64,000 bases of DNA from Chryseobacterium sp. JJR-5R. GTDB taxonomy: Bacteria; Bacteroidota; Bacteroidia; Flavobacteriales; Weeksellaceae. Location: the NCBI RefSeq assembly GCF_034047335.1, contig NZ_CP139137.1, positions 3,100,001 through 3,164,000 on the forward strand, read 5' to 3'. Below are positions 1 through 8,086 of the stretch, piece after piece (position 1 is the first letter of the stretch; each line of letters begins with the position of its first letter). Position numbers and translations under genes: made by a program. The notes below the pieces were generated by a model. That model saw nothing but the letters and a program-made list of their open reading frames with translations, was not told the origin of the DNA and made no database searches.

Positions 1-255
1 GAAATCTATTATCCTCACGGCTGGAAAATGTTTGTTGATGAAAAAGAGGTTCCTTACATCAAAGCAGATTACTTACTGCGTGCCGTACACGTCCCGGCCG
101 GAAGCCATACGATCAGAATGGTTTTTGCACCTCAGGTTATCGAGACCGGAAAATGGGTTTCTCTTCTCTGCTTCGGATTGTTTATCCTGCTGAGCGGTTT
201 AGGGCTTTATTTGATGTACGGTAAAAGAGACAGAAGCAAAATTGAGAATATCTAA
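1..255 (+). CDS. C-terminal end of a YfhO-like multi-pass membrane protein (partial)
   Basis: The reading frame is open from base 1 and stops with TAA at 253-255, so only the last 84 residues are here; the first in-frame Met (base 28) is internal. The visible part starts with a YYPHGW-type motif, followed by an extracytoplasmic segment rich in aromatic and valine residues, one clear membrane helix (about GKWVSLLCFGLFILLSGL) and a short basic cytoplasmic tail. The motif 'Y-x-G-W-x-x-x-V-D-x-x-x-V-P' followed by 'VPAGSHTI' is typical of the end of Bacteroidota YfhO-family proteins, which are linked to glycosylation of envelope polymers. It lies 28 bases before a glycosyltransferase on the same strand, which fits that role. 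The family call rests on a short fragment. Confidence 0.7.
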   Translation, partial: EIYYPHGWKMFVDEKEVPYIKADYLLRAVHVPAGSHTIRMVFAPQVIETGKWVSLLCFGLFILLSGLGLYLMYGKRDRSKIENI

Positions 256-283
256 TATTCAAAATTTTTAGTAACGTTTATTT

Positions 284-1582
284 ATGAATGTTTATAAAAA
301 AATAGTAATCATCACCTATTACTGGCCTCCTGCGGGAGGCCCCGGTGTTCAGCGGTGGCTGAAATTCGCAAAATATTTACCTGAATACGGATGGGAGCCC
401 ATTATTTATACGCCGGAAAACCCAAGCTATCCCTTAACGGATGAAAGCTTAATAAAAGAGGTGCCTGAAGACATTGAAATTGTAAAGACAAAAATATGGG
501 AGCCTTACCAGCTCGCCGAAAAGCTTAACAAAAGCAATAAAAAATTTAAAGCCGGGCAGTTTGATGTCGGGAAAAACCAGAGCTGGAAATCCAGGCTTTC
601 CATCTGGGTCAGGGGAAACTTTTTCATCCCGGATGCGCGGGTATTCTGGGTAAAGCCATCGGTTAAATTTTTAGAAAAATACCTTAAAGAAAATAAGATT
701 GATGTTGTGGTTACTTCCGGGCCTCCGCATTCGCTGCACCTCATCGGTTTAAACCTGAAAAAACAATTACCGGATCTTAAATGGATTGCCGATTTCCGTG
801 ATCCCTGGACCGAGATTTCCTATTACAAACACCTGAAACTCACCCGGAACTCTGATAAAAAACACCGGAAGCTTGAAAGTGAGGTTTTTAAAAATGCAGA
901 TATTACCCTGGCAACAAGCTATATCGATGCCGAAAATTTCCGGAAAAGCGGTGCCAATGCGGTATGCATCACAAACGGTTTCGACGAAACAGATGCCCGG
1001 ACAAAGACCTCAAATGGTGGTGCCACGGAAGAAAAATTTACCCTGAGCTACATCGGAGTATTGGAACAGCTGAGGAACCCGGAAAACCTTTGGCAGGCAC
1101 TGAATGATCTGGTAGAAACAAATTCTGATTTTGCCGGAAACTTTATCCTGAAGTTTGCAGGAAGGATTGATGATAAAATCTTAAGTTCTCTTGAAAATTC
1201 CGCTTTAAAAAGCCATATTTTGAATTTAGGATATCTTTCCCACGACAAAGCAGTGGAAGAAATGGAAAAATCTTCACTGTTAATTATCACCAACTTCCCG
1301 AATGACGCCTCAAAAGGGATCATTCCCGGGAAAATCTTTGAATACCTGGCTACAGGAAAACAAATCATCTCTTTCGGGCCCCGTGAGGCAGATGTATCAA
1401 CCATCCTGAATGAAACGAAAGCCGGAAAGCATTTCAGTTATCATGATGCTGAAACCGTTAAAGCTTTTATTTTAAAGGAATTCCAATTGTGGAAAAATGG
1501 TGAGCTTACAAAAAACAGCCAGGATATCGCCCAGTTCTCCAGAAGGAACCTGGCCAAACAGCTGGCCGGGATTTTAGAATAA
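284..1582 (+). CDS. GT4-like glycosyltransferase
   Basis: A 432-residue cytoplasmic protein with no signal peptide. The N-terminus has the Flavobacteria glycosyltransferase signature ITYYWPPAGGPGVQRW (residues about 9-24), which forms the first Rossmann beta strand and glycine-rich loop of a GT-B fold. A second Rossmann segment, WIADFRDPW, lies near residue 170. The C-terminal half contains GIIPGKIFEYLATGKQII, the nucleotide-sugar binding region of GT4/GT1 enzymes with the conserved Glu in the K-x-x-E-Y motif. It probably transfers a sugar from a nucleotide donor to a surface polysaccharide or lipid acceptor; the acceptor cannot be deduced. It follows the YfhO-like gene by 28 bases, so the two are probably one operon. 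Confidence 0.85.
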   Translation: MNVYKKIVIITYYWPPAGGPGVQRWLKFAKYLPEYGWEPIIYTPENPSYPLTDESLIKEVPEDIEIVKTKIWEPYQLAEKLNKSNKKFKAGQFDVGKNQSWKSRLSIWVRGNFFIPDARVFWVKPSVKFLEKYLKENKIDVVVTSGPPHSLHLIGLNLKKQLPDLKWIADFRDPWTEISYYKHLKLTRNSDKKHRKLESEVFKNADITLATSYIDAENFRKSGANAVCITNGFDETDARTKTSNGGATEEKFTLSYIGVLEQLRNPENLWQALNDLVETNSDFAGNFILKFAGRIDDKILSSLENSALKSHILNLGYLSHDKAVEEMEKSSLLIITNFPNDASKGIIPGKIFEYLATGKQIISFGPREADVSTILNETKAGKHFSYHDAETVKAFILKEFQLWKNGELTKNSQDIAQFSRRNLAKQLAGILE

Positions 1583-1589
1583 ATCAGGC

Positions 1590-2227
1590 TTAAATTGTCC
1601 ACTGGTCATTGACAATGCCCACCAGGTAATAAGTGCCCTGGTGTTTTTCAAAGACCAGGCGCAGGCAGTTCCAGTCCGTTCCGGTATCCGGCCCTGGGCC
1701 TTTGATGAAGTTTTCCGTGAAATCTGCGTCAGGATAGATTTTCTTTAAATTATTCAGTGAGTTCCCGCTGCCCTGAAATTCATTGAATGAAACCTGCCCT
1801 GATGCAAAATCTTTTGAGTATACCCATTTCGTAAGATAATTATTAATAGTTGCCTGATATATATCTCCAGAACCGTCCATAGTGCCCCAGGTAAAAATAG
1901 TCCCGGTTGGCTGGAATTTCAGGAACTCCGACTTTGAAAAAACCTTATCTTCCTCGGGAACGATAAAAGCATACATGGAAAACCTAACGCCTTTTTCAGG
2001 ATGTATAAAATTGGCCAGTTTACCGTATTTTTTATCTTTGAGCAGCTGGACAATCTGTTCATTGCTGTGTTTTAGAGCGGCTTCTTTATCTTCAATATTA
2101 TTTTTACTCACATTACCTTCCGGATTTTTTCGGGTGGAATCTGTTGTCGTATCGTTAACGAATTTATCCGGATTTTTTTACATCCGATTATACCCAGAAT
2201 GAGCATCGAAATAAAGATCTTTTTCAT
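1590..2227 (-). pseudogene. Lipoprotein of unknown function broken by a one-base loss in a poly-A run
   Basis: The intact part (2111 down to 1590, 173 codons, GTG at its 5' end) encodes a soluble domain ending in YLVGIVNDQW. Upstream, starting at ATG 2225-2227, a different frame encodes a lipoprotein signal peptide, MKKIFISMLILGIIGCKK, whose lipobox cysteine is residue 16. The two frames meet at a run of seven A (T7 at 2173-2179 on the + strand). With eight A the signal peptide would continue as NPDKFVNDTTTDS and join the downstream frame directly, giving one lipoprotein of about 212 residues. In the sequence as given, the signal frame stops after about 40 codons. The downstream domain resembles small Bacteroidota lipoproteins of unknown function. 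The break could be a real mutation, slippage-based phase variation or a sequencing error. Confidence 0.75.
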
Positions 2228-2354
2228 GTCAATGTTAATGGACTAAAATTAACCAAATCCGATGCCAGTTTCATATGATGAGATTTCCATGATTCAGATG
2301 ATCAAACAGCAATGAACAGGAAATAAAACTTTTAACCGTTATGCAGCATTAGCC

Positions 2355-2382
2355 TTGCTTACAGTCTTTTTGACTAAATTTG
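2355..2382 (+). promoter_or_regulatory. Bacteroidota-type promoter immediately upstream of ypdA
   Basis: TTG at 2355-2357, a 17-base spacer and TAAATTTG at 2375-2382 match the Bacteroidota housekeeping consensus TTG-N17-TAnnTTTG exactly. The -7 box ends four bases before the ATG of the ypdA-like gene, so transcription would start at or next to the start codon, giving a leaderless or near-leaderless mRNA. Confidence 0.7.
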
Positions 2383-2386
2383 TTAT

Positions 2387-3352
2387 ATGGAAATTTTGGA
2401 TATTCTTATTATAGGAGGCGGACCGATAGGGCTGAACTGTGCACTGGAAGCAAAGCGTAACAATCTTAGCTACCTAATTATCGAAAAAGGGACAATTGTT
2501 AATTCACTGTACCACTATCCTTTATATATGAGATTTTTCTCCACTGCGGATAAACTGGAAATTGCCGGAATCCCGTTTATTTCCGCAGCTCCCAAACCCG
2601 GAAGGCAGGAAGCCTTGGAATATTACCAGGGCATTGCGAGGCAGAAAGAAATTAACATCCACTTGTACGAAAAGGTACTGCACATCACAAAAAAAGACGG
2701 GACTTTTGAAATTGAAACCACAAAATCAAAATACCGGGCAAAAAATGCCGTCATTTCCACAGGGTTCTATGATATTCCGAACCTGATGGATATTCCCGGC
2801 GAGCACTTACCTAAGGTAAAACACTATTATACGGAGCCTTATCCTTATGCCAGGCAGAAAATAGTGGTTGTGGGATCCAGCAATTCTTCGGTGGATGCTG
2901 CTCTGGAAACGTATCGTAAAGGAGCGGAGGTCACGATGATTATCCGTCATTCAGAAATTTCAGGGAATGTAAAATACTGGGTGAAGCCGGATATTGAAAA
3001 CCGGATTGCCGAAGGAAGCATCAAGGCTCATTTCAATTCGCAACTGTTGGAGGTTAGGGAAAATTCCGTTATATTCAAAAATGAAAAAGGGGAAATCAGT
3101 GAAATCGAGAATGATTTTGTACTGGCCATGACCGGCTACCTTCCCGATTTTGATTTCTTAAAAAACTCCGGCATCGAACTGCAGGGCGACTGCCTGAATC
3201 CGCTGTATGACCCTGAAACCATGGAAACCAATGTAAAAAACCTGTATCTTGCCGGCGTGGTCTGCGGCGGAAAAGACACCCACCTCTGGTTTATAGAAAA
3301 CTCAAGGGTCCATGCTGAAATGATTGTTCAGCATATTGTTTCTTCAGACTGA
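2387..3352 (+). CDS. ypdA: YpdA-family FAD/NAD(P)-dependent disulfide reductase (putative bacillithiol disulfide reductase)
   Basis: A 321-residue thioredoxin-reductase-like flavoprotein. An FAD-binding Rossmann motif, IIGGGPIGLNCALEA, lies at residues about 8-22. A second, NADPH-binding, motif VVVGSSNSSVDAALETYRKG lies near residues 163-182, and ATG-like 'AMTGYLPD' and 'YLAGVVCGG' segments occur near the C-terminus. There is no CxxC redox pair between the two nucleotide domains, which separates YpdA from thioredoxin reductase TrxB. Characterised YpdA proteins reduce oxidised bacillithiol in Firmicutes, and Bacteroidota orthologues are annotated by similarity. The gene is monocistronic with its own strong promoter; the next gene starts about 90 bases downstream. 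Confidence 0.88.
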   Translation: MEILDILIIGGGPIGLNCALEAKRNNLSYLIIEKGTIVNSLYHYPLYMRFFSTADKLEIAGIPFISAAPKPGRQEALEYYQGIARQKEINIHLYEKVLHITKKDGTFEIETTKSKYRAKNAVISTGFYDIPNLMDIPGEHLPKVKHYYTEPYPYARQKIVVVGSSNSSVDAALETYRKGAEVTMIIRHSEISGNVKYWVKPDIENRIAEGSIKAHFNSQLLEVRENSVIFKNEKGEISEIENDFVLAMTGYLPDFDFLKNSGIELQGDCLNPLYDPETMETNVKNLYLAGVVCGGKDTHLWFIENSRVHAEMIVQHIVSSD

Positions 3353-3439
3353 CATTGTGTCATTTTTTCAACCGGGATTATCTGTATGCCTTAACCGGTT
3401 TACTTAATAAAAATTATCTTTACAACCTAAATTTTCCTT

Positions 3440-4438
3440 ATGAATACATTTTTAACTACGCTCACCTTTACTTCCATACTGCTTTCATCCCAGGCCACGG
3501 CACAGAAAGACAGTATCCGGCGGTATGTTACCGATGCGCTGGATATTATGCATCATAAATCAGTCAATAAAGCCAAAGTAAACTGGGAAGAGCTGTACCG
3601 CGTAACGCTGAACAATGCCTCGGAATCAAAAACCATCAAAGATACCTATCCTGTTTTAGAAAAAGCATTGAACTCGCTGGATGACGCGCATTCTAAATTT
3701 TATCCTGAAGAAGCTGTAAGAGCCTACACATTAGGCTATGAAGCGACGGGACAGAAGTTCCCGGTCATTGAAAGTAAGCTGCTGGAAAACAGGTATGCTT
3801 ATATCAGCCTGCCGGACATCGGATCATTCAATAAGGACGACTGGAACTTATACATCAATACTTTTTATTCAAAAGTAAACGAACTTCAAAAGAAGGACCC
3901 GAAAGGCTGGATTGTTGACCTGAGAGACAATTACGGCGGCATGCTTTATCCCATGTATGCTGCCGCTGCCCCATTCTTCGACCATAAAAGTATCGTGGGA
4001 ACGAAAGATGCGGAAGGAACTGTTGCATATTTCAACTATAAAGACGGGAAGTTTTATGAAGGAGCCACGGCAACCCAGTTCTTCCGGTTAAAAGAAAAAC
4101 AGCCGAAACGGATAAAGACACCCGTTGCCGTCCTGATCAATAAAATAACCGGCAGTTCGGCTGAGTTTATCACAGCGGCATTTGCCGGACAGAAAAATGT
4201 GAAGCTGATTGGTGTCAACACCCAGGGCCTGACCTCCGGAAACCAGGAATATAAATTATCAGACGGCTCTTTTCTTGTACTGACCACCGGAAATATTGTG
4301 GACCGCACAGGAAAGGAATATGCCGAAATCGGCAAAGGGATTTCACCGGATATCAGGATTGAAAAAACGGATGATAAAACAAAAGCCAACGAAACATATC
4401 TGAATAAAGCATTCAGATATATTGACAGCAGCCGGTAG
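3440..4438 (+). CDS. Secreted S41-family (C-terminal-processing-like) peptidase
   Basis: 332 residues. A signal peptide ends in SSQATAQ (about residue 21), so the protein is exported. The N-terminal helical region includes ALNSLDDAHSKFY, the typical S41 'D-x-H-S' segment. The catalytic core contains GWIVDLRDNYGGMLYP (substrate-strand region) and ITGSSAEFITAAF, where the first Ser of SSAE is the expected nucleophile. The strand that usually carries the catalytic Lys in CtpA-type enzymes (G-x-x-T-x-G-K) reads GVNTQGLTSGN here, with no Lys, as in the tricorn/IRBP-like branch of S41. No PDZ domain is visible, and the protein is shorter than CtpA. It probably cleaves peptides in the periplasm; the substrate is unknown. 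Confidence 0.85.
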   Translation: MNTFLTTLTFTSILLSSQATAQKDSIRRYVTDALDIMHHKSVNKAKVNWEELYRVTLNNASESKTIKDTYPVLEKALNSLDDAHSKFYPEEAVRAYTLGYEATGQKFPVIESKLLENRYAYISLPDIGSFNKDDWNLYINTFYSKVNELQKKDPKGWIVDLRDNYGGMLYPMYAAAAPFFDHKSIVGTKDAEGTVAYFNYKDGKFYEGATATQFFRLKEKQPKRIKTPVAVLINKITGSSAEFITAAFAGQKNVKLIGVNTQGLTSGNQEYKLSDGSFLVLTTGNIVDRTGKEYAEIGKGISPDIRIEKTDDKTKANETYLNKAFRYIDSSR

Positions 4439-4531
4439 GTTGCGTATATGCCTGTTTAAGTTATATCAAAAGAAATTAAACCGGATTTTGATGATCACAG
4501 AGATTTTCAGGAGCATTTGAATCTGCCCACT

Positions 4532-6562
4532 TTAAAAATCAGCTTTTACGCCAAAAATGAAATTCCTTTTTGCCGCAGGATTATAATACCGGTTCCCGAA
4601 AGCATTAATATCAAAACCTAAGACATAGTTTTCGTTGTACAGGTTCTGGATCTGTAATGAGACTGTCAGTTTTGTTTTTTCAAAAACTACCGGATACCTG
4701 AGCTGGATATTCCCGACCAGGCTGGATTCTGACCAGACGGAATTTGCATCGTTCAGAGGGATCCTCGACGTATAAAAATGTGAATAGTCTACCATCAGCT
4801 TCCTGAAAAAAGTGAAATTCAATAAGCTGTTGACGGTGGTTTCAGGAACACCGGTCAGGTCATTGCCGGAAAAATCATTGGCATTCTGCCGGTAGTTTTC
4901 AAAAGTAAAATCATAAAAGCTGCCTGAGAAACGGAATTTGAAATTGCTGAAAATATTATTTTTCAGATTAAAATTTTTAGATTCCAGAAGCACTTCAACG
5001 CCTTTCTGCACAGTTTCTCCGGCATTGACGAAATACTCCTGCCCTGCTTCATTCTGCCTTCTTACAATCGCATCCTTCATCCTGAAATCAAAATAACTTC
5101 CCTCCACAAAAATTGAATTCCCGAACTGTTTTCTGATGCCCGCTTCTTTGTTCCAGCCGTATTCAGGCTGAAGGCCGGTATTAAATTCCTGATCAGACGA
5201 CCGGATTTCCTCATTGGTCGGGGCCGAATTTCCTTTTCCGATCTTGGCCCTGACAAAAAACCCTTTATCAAACAGATAGGTAACGCCAATATTCGGGAGC
5301 CACTGGTTTTTAAAACGGACATCCCCTGTTTCCATTCCCGGATACATCCTTTCCCATTCGTAGGAATTTGAATTTAAGCTTAAAGAAATATCAGTAAAAA
5401 GCTTTTCATCAATATTGAGTTTCTGTGAAAGGAAATAAAACCCGGAAATATTTTTAAGCCGGTCGAAATTCTGCGGGTTCCCTTCCGTTCCTCTATTGTT
5501 ATCATAATTTCTAATCAGGATATCATTGATTCCGCCTTCAAAACCGACCCGGTAAGCCAATGAAACACCTCCCCATTTTTTTTCGTAATTAAAATGGGTC
5601 CTGAGTGCAATGTTTTTTTCAAAACGGTTTTCAAAATTGGTAATGAAAGGATTTTCAAAATCTACATAAGAGCCCTGGACCAAAATAAAATGAGAAAAAT
5701 CAGGGTTGAAATTGAATTCGTGGGAAAGCCCTGCGAGGACCATTCTGTTTCTTATCCCGGCGTCCTGTTCTTTAGCGCCCGGAACGGTTTTGGTTCCCGG
5801 CCTTGCCTGCTGCCTGTTGGCCTGCATCTGTTCAAGGGTCAGCCCGCCCGGCGTCTGGTAATCCAGATCGGTATATAAAAGCATGGCTTTCAGCAGCCCC
5901 TTTTCTGAATACTGAAAGTTGTCTTTGAGAAATACCTGTTTCCGCTTTACTTTTGCCTGCTCGCGGTAAGAATCGGTCTGGTAATAGTTCTGGAAGACCT
6001 CAAAAAAATGCTTCCCCAACTGCCTGGACAGCCCGAAACTCTGGTTAAATGTCCCATAGCTCCCGATGGATGCCGCAGCTGAAGTGTGTTTTGCATTCCG
6101 GGTCTGAAGAAGGACGGTCCCGCCCGTTACCGCTCCGTAATCCCCGCTTTCCGGACCTTTATAAACTTCCATCCGCTGGATCAGTTCCGGAGAAATGACA
6201 TTGAAGTAGGTGTTGCCTGAAGCATCGGATAAAATAAAATCATCCAGGTATACTTTTACATTCCGCACTCCGAAAGGTGACCTCAGCGTGCTCCCGCGCA
6301 ATGAAATCCTGTAGCTTCCGGGAGAACGCTCCTCCATTCTTGCTCCCGGAACCTGGTTGAAGGATTCCAGCAACCGCTCAGGTATATTCTGGCTCAGAAG
6401 ATTCTCAGAAATTACGGCAGCTGATTTGGTAGAGGCCATAAAAGGAACCGGCTTCTTATAAGCATCAATCTTAACTTCTGAAATCAACGTGGCAGAATCT
6501 CTTTGCTGAGAAAATATAAGGGAACCGGAAAAAACAGAAAGTAGAAAATATAGTTTTATCAT
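4532..6562 (-). CDS. TonB-dependent outer-membrane receptor
   Basis: 676 residues with an N-terminal signal peptide, MIKLYFLLSVFSGSLIFSQQ. The plug domain follows at once (about residues 40-150), with the signatures SYRISLRGSTLRSPFGVRNV and VYKGPESGDYGAVTGGTVLL, and there is no carboxypeptidase-D-like N-terminal extension. The rest is a 22-strand-type barrel with many alternating aromatic strands and an aromatic C-terminal residue (FGVKADF). The SRIP-LNDANSVW region near the C-terminus and the plug sequence resemble FecA/siderophore-type receptors. No partner transporter or SusD lies next to it, so the ligand (iron chelate, cobalamin or other) is unknown. The gene appears to be alone, with 131 bases to the upstream MFS gene on the same strand. 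Confidence 0.9.
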   Translation of the reverse strand: MIKLYFLLSVFSGSLIFSQQRDSATLISEVKIDAYKKPVPFMASTKSAAVISENLLSQNIPERLLESFNQVPGARMEERSPGSYRISLRGSTLRSPFGVRNVKVYLDDFILSDASGNTYFNVISPELIQRMEVYKGPESGDYGAVTGGTVLLQTRNAKHTSAAASIGSYGTFNQSFGLSRQLGKHFFEVFQNYYQTDSYREQAKVKRKQVFLKDNFQYSEKGLLKAMLLYTDLDYQTPGGLTLEQMQANRQQARPGTKTVPGAKEQDAGIRNRMVLAGLSHEFNFNPDFSHFILVQGSYVDFENPFITNFENRFEKNIALRTHFNYEKKWGGVSLAYRVGFEGGINDILIRNYDNNRGTEGNPQNFDRLKNISGFYFLSQKLNIDEKLFTDISLSLNSNSYEWERMYPGMETGDVRFKNQWLPNIGVTYLFDKGFFVRAKIGKGNSAPTNEEIRSSDQEFNTGLQPEYGWNKEAGIRKQFGNSIFVEGSYFDFRMKDAIVRRQNEAGQEYFVNAGETVQKGVEVLLESKNFNLKNNIFSNFKFRFSGSFYDFTFENYRQNANDFSGNDLTGVPETTVNSLLNFTFFRKLMVDYSHFYTSRIPLNDANSVWSESSLVGNIQLRYPVVFEKTKLTVSLQIQNLYNENYVLGFDINAFGNRYYNPAAKRNFIFGVKADF

Positions 6563-6693
6563 CGCTAAAGCTTAGCAAAAACCGTACTTCTTTACCAACC
6601 GGCATGATAATTTATCAATACTTTTTTTCATGTAAAATTACGCAGAGCATATAAAGCTGTCTGAACGCGGCCATTAATTTTCTCTATGGGAAC

Positions 6694-7929
6694 TTAATGC
6701 ATCACTTCCGTACTGTTTTTTTCTCTGATCATCCACGGCACAATAAAATAAAATGCAGCCGCAACACCGGCTGCTATAATTCCGGTTCCGATCCACAACA
6801 CGGTAAAGCCGAACTTTTCAGCAATTAAAGTCCCTGCATACGGAGTAACGATGAAGGCAATGGAGAATGATATCCCGTTAAGACCCATATAGGCTCCTTT
6901 GTTGTTTTTCCCGGCCCGTAAAGCAGTAATGGTGGACATAAAAGGCAGTGCCCAGATTTCACCTACACACAGGAAGCTCATGGAAACCACCAGGGTTAAA
7001 ATATGATGGTCAAACCCCAGCATTGCATAAGAAAGCCCGCAGATGAGCGTTCCTAAAAACAGGGTGGTGGCCAGACTCAGATATTTTTCTGCGATCTGAA
7101 CCAGCCCCATTTCCAGCAGAACCACTAAAAATCCACTGTATCCTAAAATATACCCGATATTCTGCTGGCTTAAGTGCGCGCTATCTTTATAAAATATGGT
7201 TAACGTACTGAACAGCTGGAAAAAACAGATAGAAAACAGCATACAGAAGAAGCAATAAGTTAGAAATTTATAATCCCGATACGGCGAATTTCCTTTTTTG
7301 ATTTCTATAGCTTCTTTTGCTTTCTTCGCTTTTATTTTTGCCAGCGTATTGCGTTTCCTGAAAAAGATAATGTACATAATTCCGGCCAGCAATGCGGCTA
7401 ATGCATTACTCAGAAATAGGAATTCATAAGAAATGGCTGATAAGATCCCGCCCAGAGCAGGCCCGATGGAAAAACCCAGATTCACGGCCATACGGTTCAG
7501 TGAAAAGGCTCTGGTGATATTTTCAGGCTTTGCATATTTCGTTATGGCTACCGAATTGGCAGGACGGAAAGCATCGCTCACAATACTCTGAAGCAGGATA
7601 ATAGCCGCAACGCCCGCTTCCGTTTTAAAAACAGGAATTAAGCAGAACAGAGGTACGCTCAGTAACAAACTGGAATACTGGACTTTATATTCCCCTATTT
7701 TATCCGTAACAAACCCGCCCAGCCAGGAACCGATTACGGATCCGATCCCGAAAAAGCTAAGCACTATGCCTGTATTTTCTATGCTGAAATGCAGGTGGTC
7801 CGTCATATAAACCCCTAAGAACGGCAGAACCATGGAGCCGGACCGGTTGATGAGCATGACAAGTGCCAGCATCCAGCTTTCCTGCGAAAGCCCTTTAAAG
7901 GAATTGGTATATATCTGGATCAGTTTCAC
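6694..7929 (-). CDS. MFS transporter (12 membrane helices)
   Basis: 411 residues, almost entirely hydrophobic, with two six-helix halves separated by a basic cytoplasmic loop (KRNTLAKIKAKKAKEAIEIK, about residues 190-210). The loop between helices 2 and 3 reads GGFVTDKIGEYKVQ, a match to the MFS A-motif G-x-x-x-D-x-x-G-R/K. The N-terminal half contains MLINRSGSMVLPFLGVY, where the Arg in helix 1 is typical of drug/H+ antiporters and peptide transporters. It probably exports a small molecule by proton antiport. Substrate cannot be told from sequence. It precedes the TonB receptor on the same strand and could be co-transcribed with it, which would suit siderophore handling, but this is inference. 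Confidence 0.85.
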   Translation of the reverse strand: MKLIQIYTNSFKGLSQESWMLALVMLINRSGSMVLPFLGVYMTDHLHFSIENTGIVLSFFGIGSVIGSWLGGFVTDKIGEYKVQYSSLLLSVPLFCLIPVFKTEAGVAAIILLQSIVSDAFRPANSVAITKYAKPENITRAFSLNRMAVNLGFSIGPALGGILSAISYEFLFLSNALAALLAGIMYIIFFRKRNTLAKIKAKKAKEAIEIKKGNSPYRDYKFLTYCFFCMLFSICFFQLFSTLTIFYKDSAHLSQQNIGYILGYSGFLVVLLEMGLVQIAEKYLSLATTLFLGTLICGLSYAMLGFDHHILTLVVSMSFLCVGEIWALPFMSTITALRAGKNNKGAYMGLNGISFSIAFIVTPYAGTLIAEKFGFTVLWIGTGIIAAGVAAAFYFIVPWMIREKNSTEVMH

Positions 7930-8030
7930 AACTTATTGATTTTTAGTTAATTTTTTAATCTGATGATTTTTTATCACCCTTTCTTTAAGCTCATAAAAGT
8001 GCTTCATTGCCATATGCCTCATGATGACAC

Positions 8031-8062
8031 AAAAAAACAGGGCTTAAAAATTAAGCCCTGTT
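8031..8062 (-). terminator. Rho-independent terminator after glnS
   Basis: A 12-bp stem (AACAGGGCTTAA with its complement, loop AAA) lies 25 bases past the glnS stop. Read on the minus strand it is followed by seven T, so it fits termination of glnS. Confidence 0.8.
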
Positions 8063-8086
8063 CATTTATATGGATATAAATAAATT

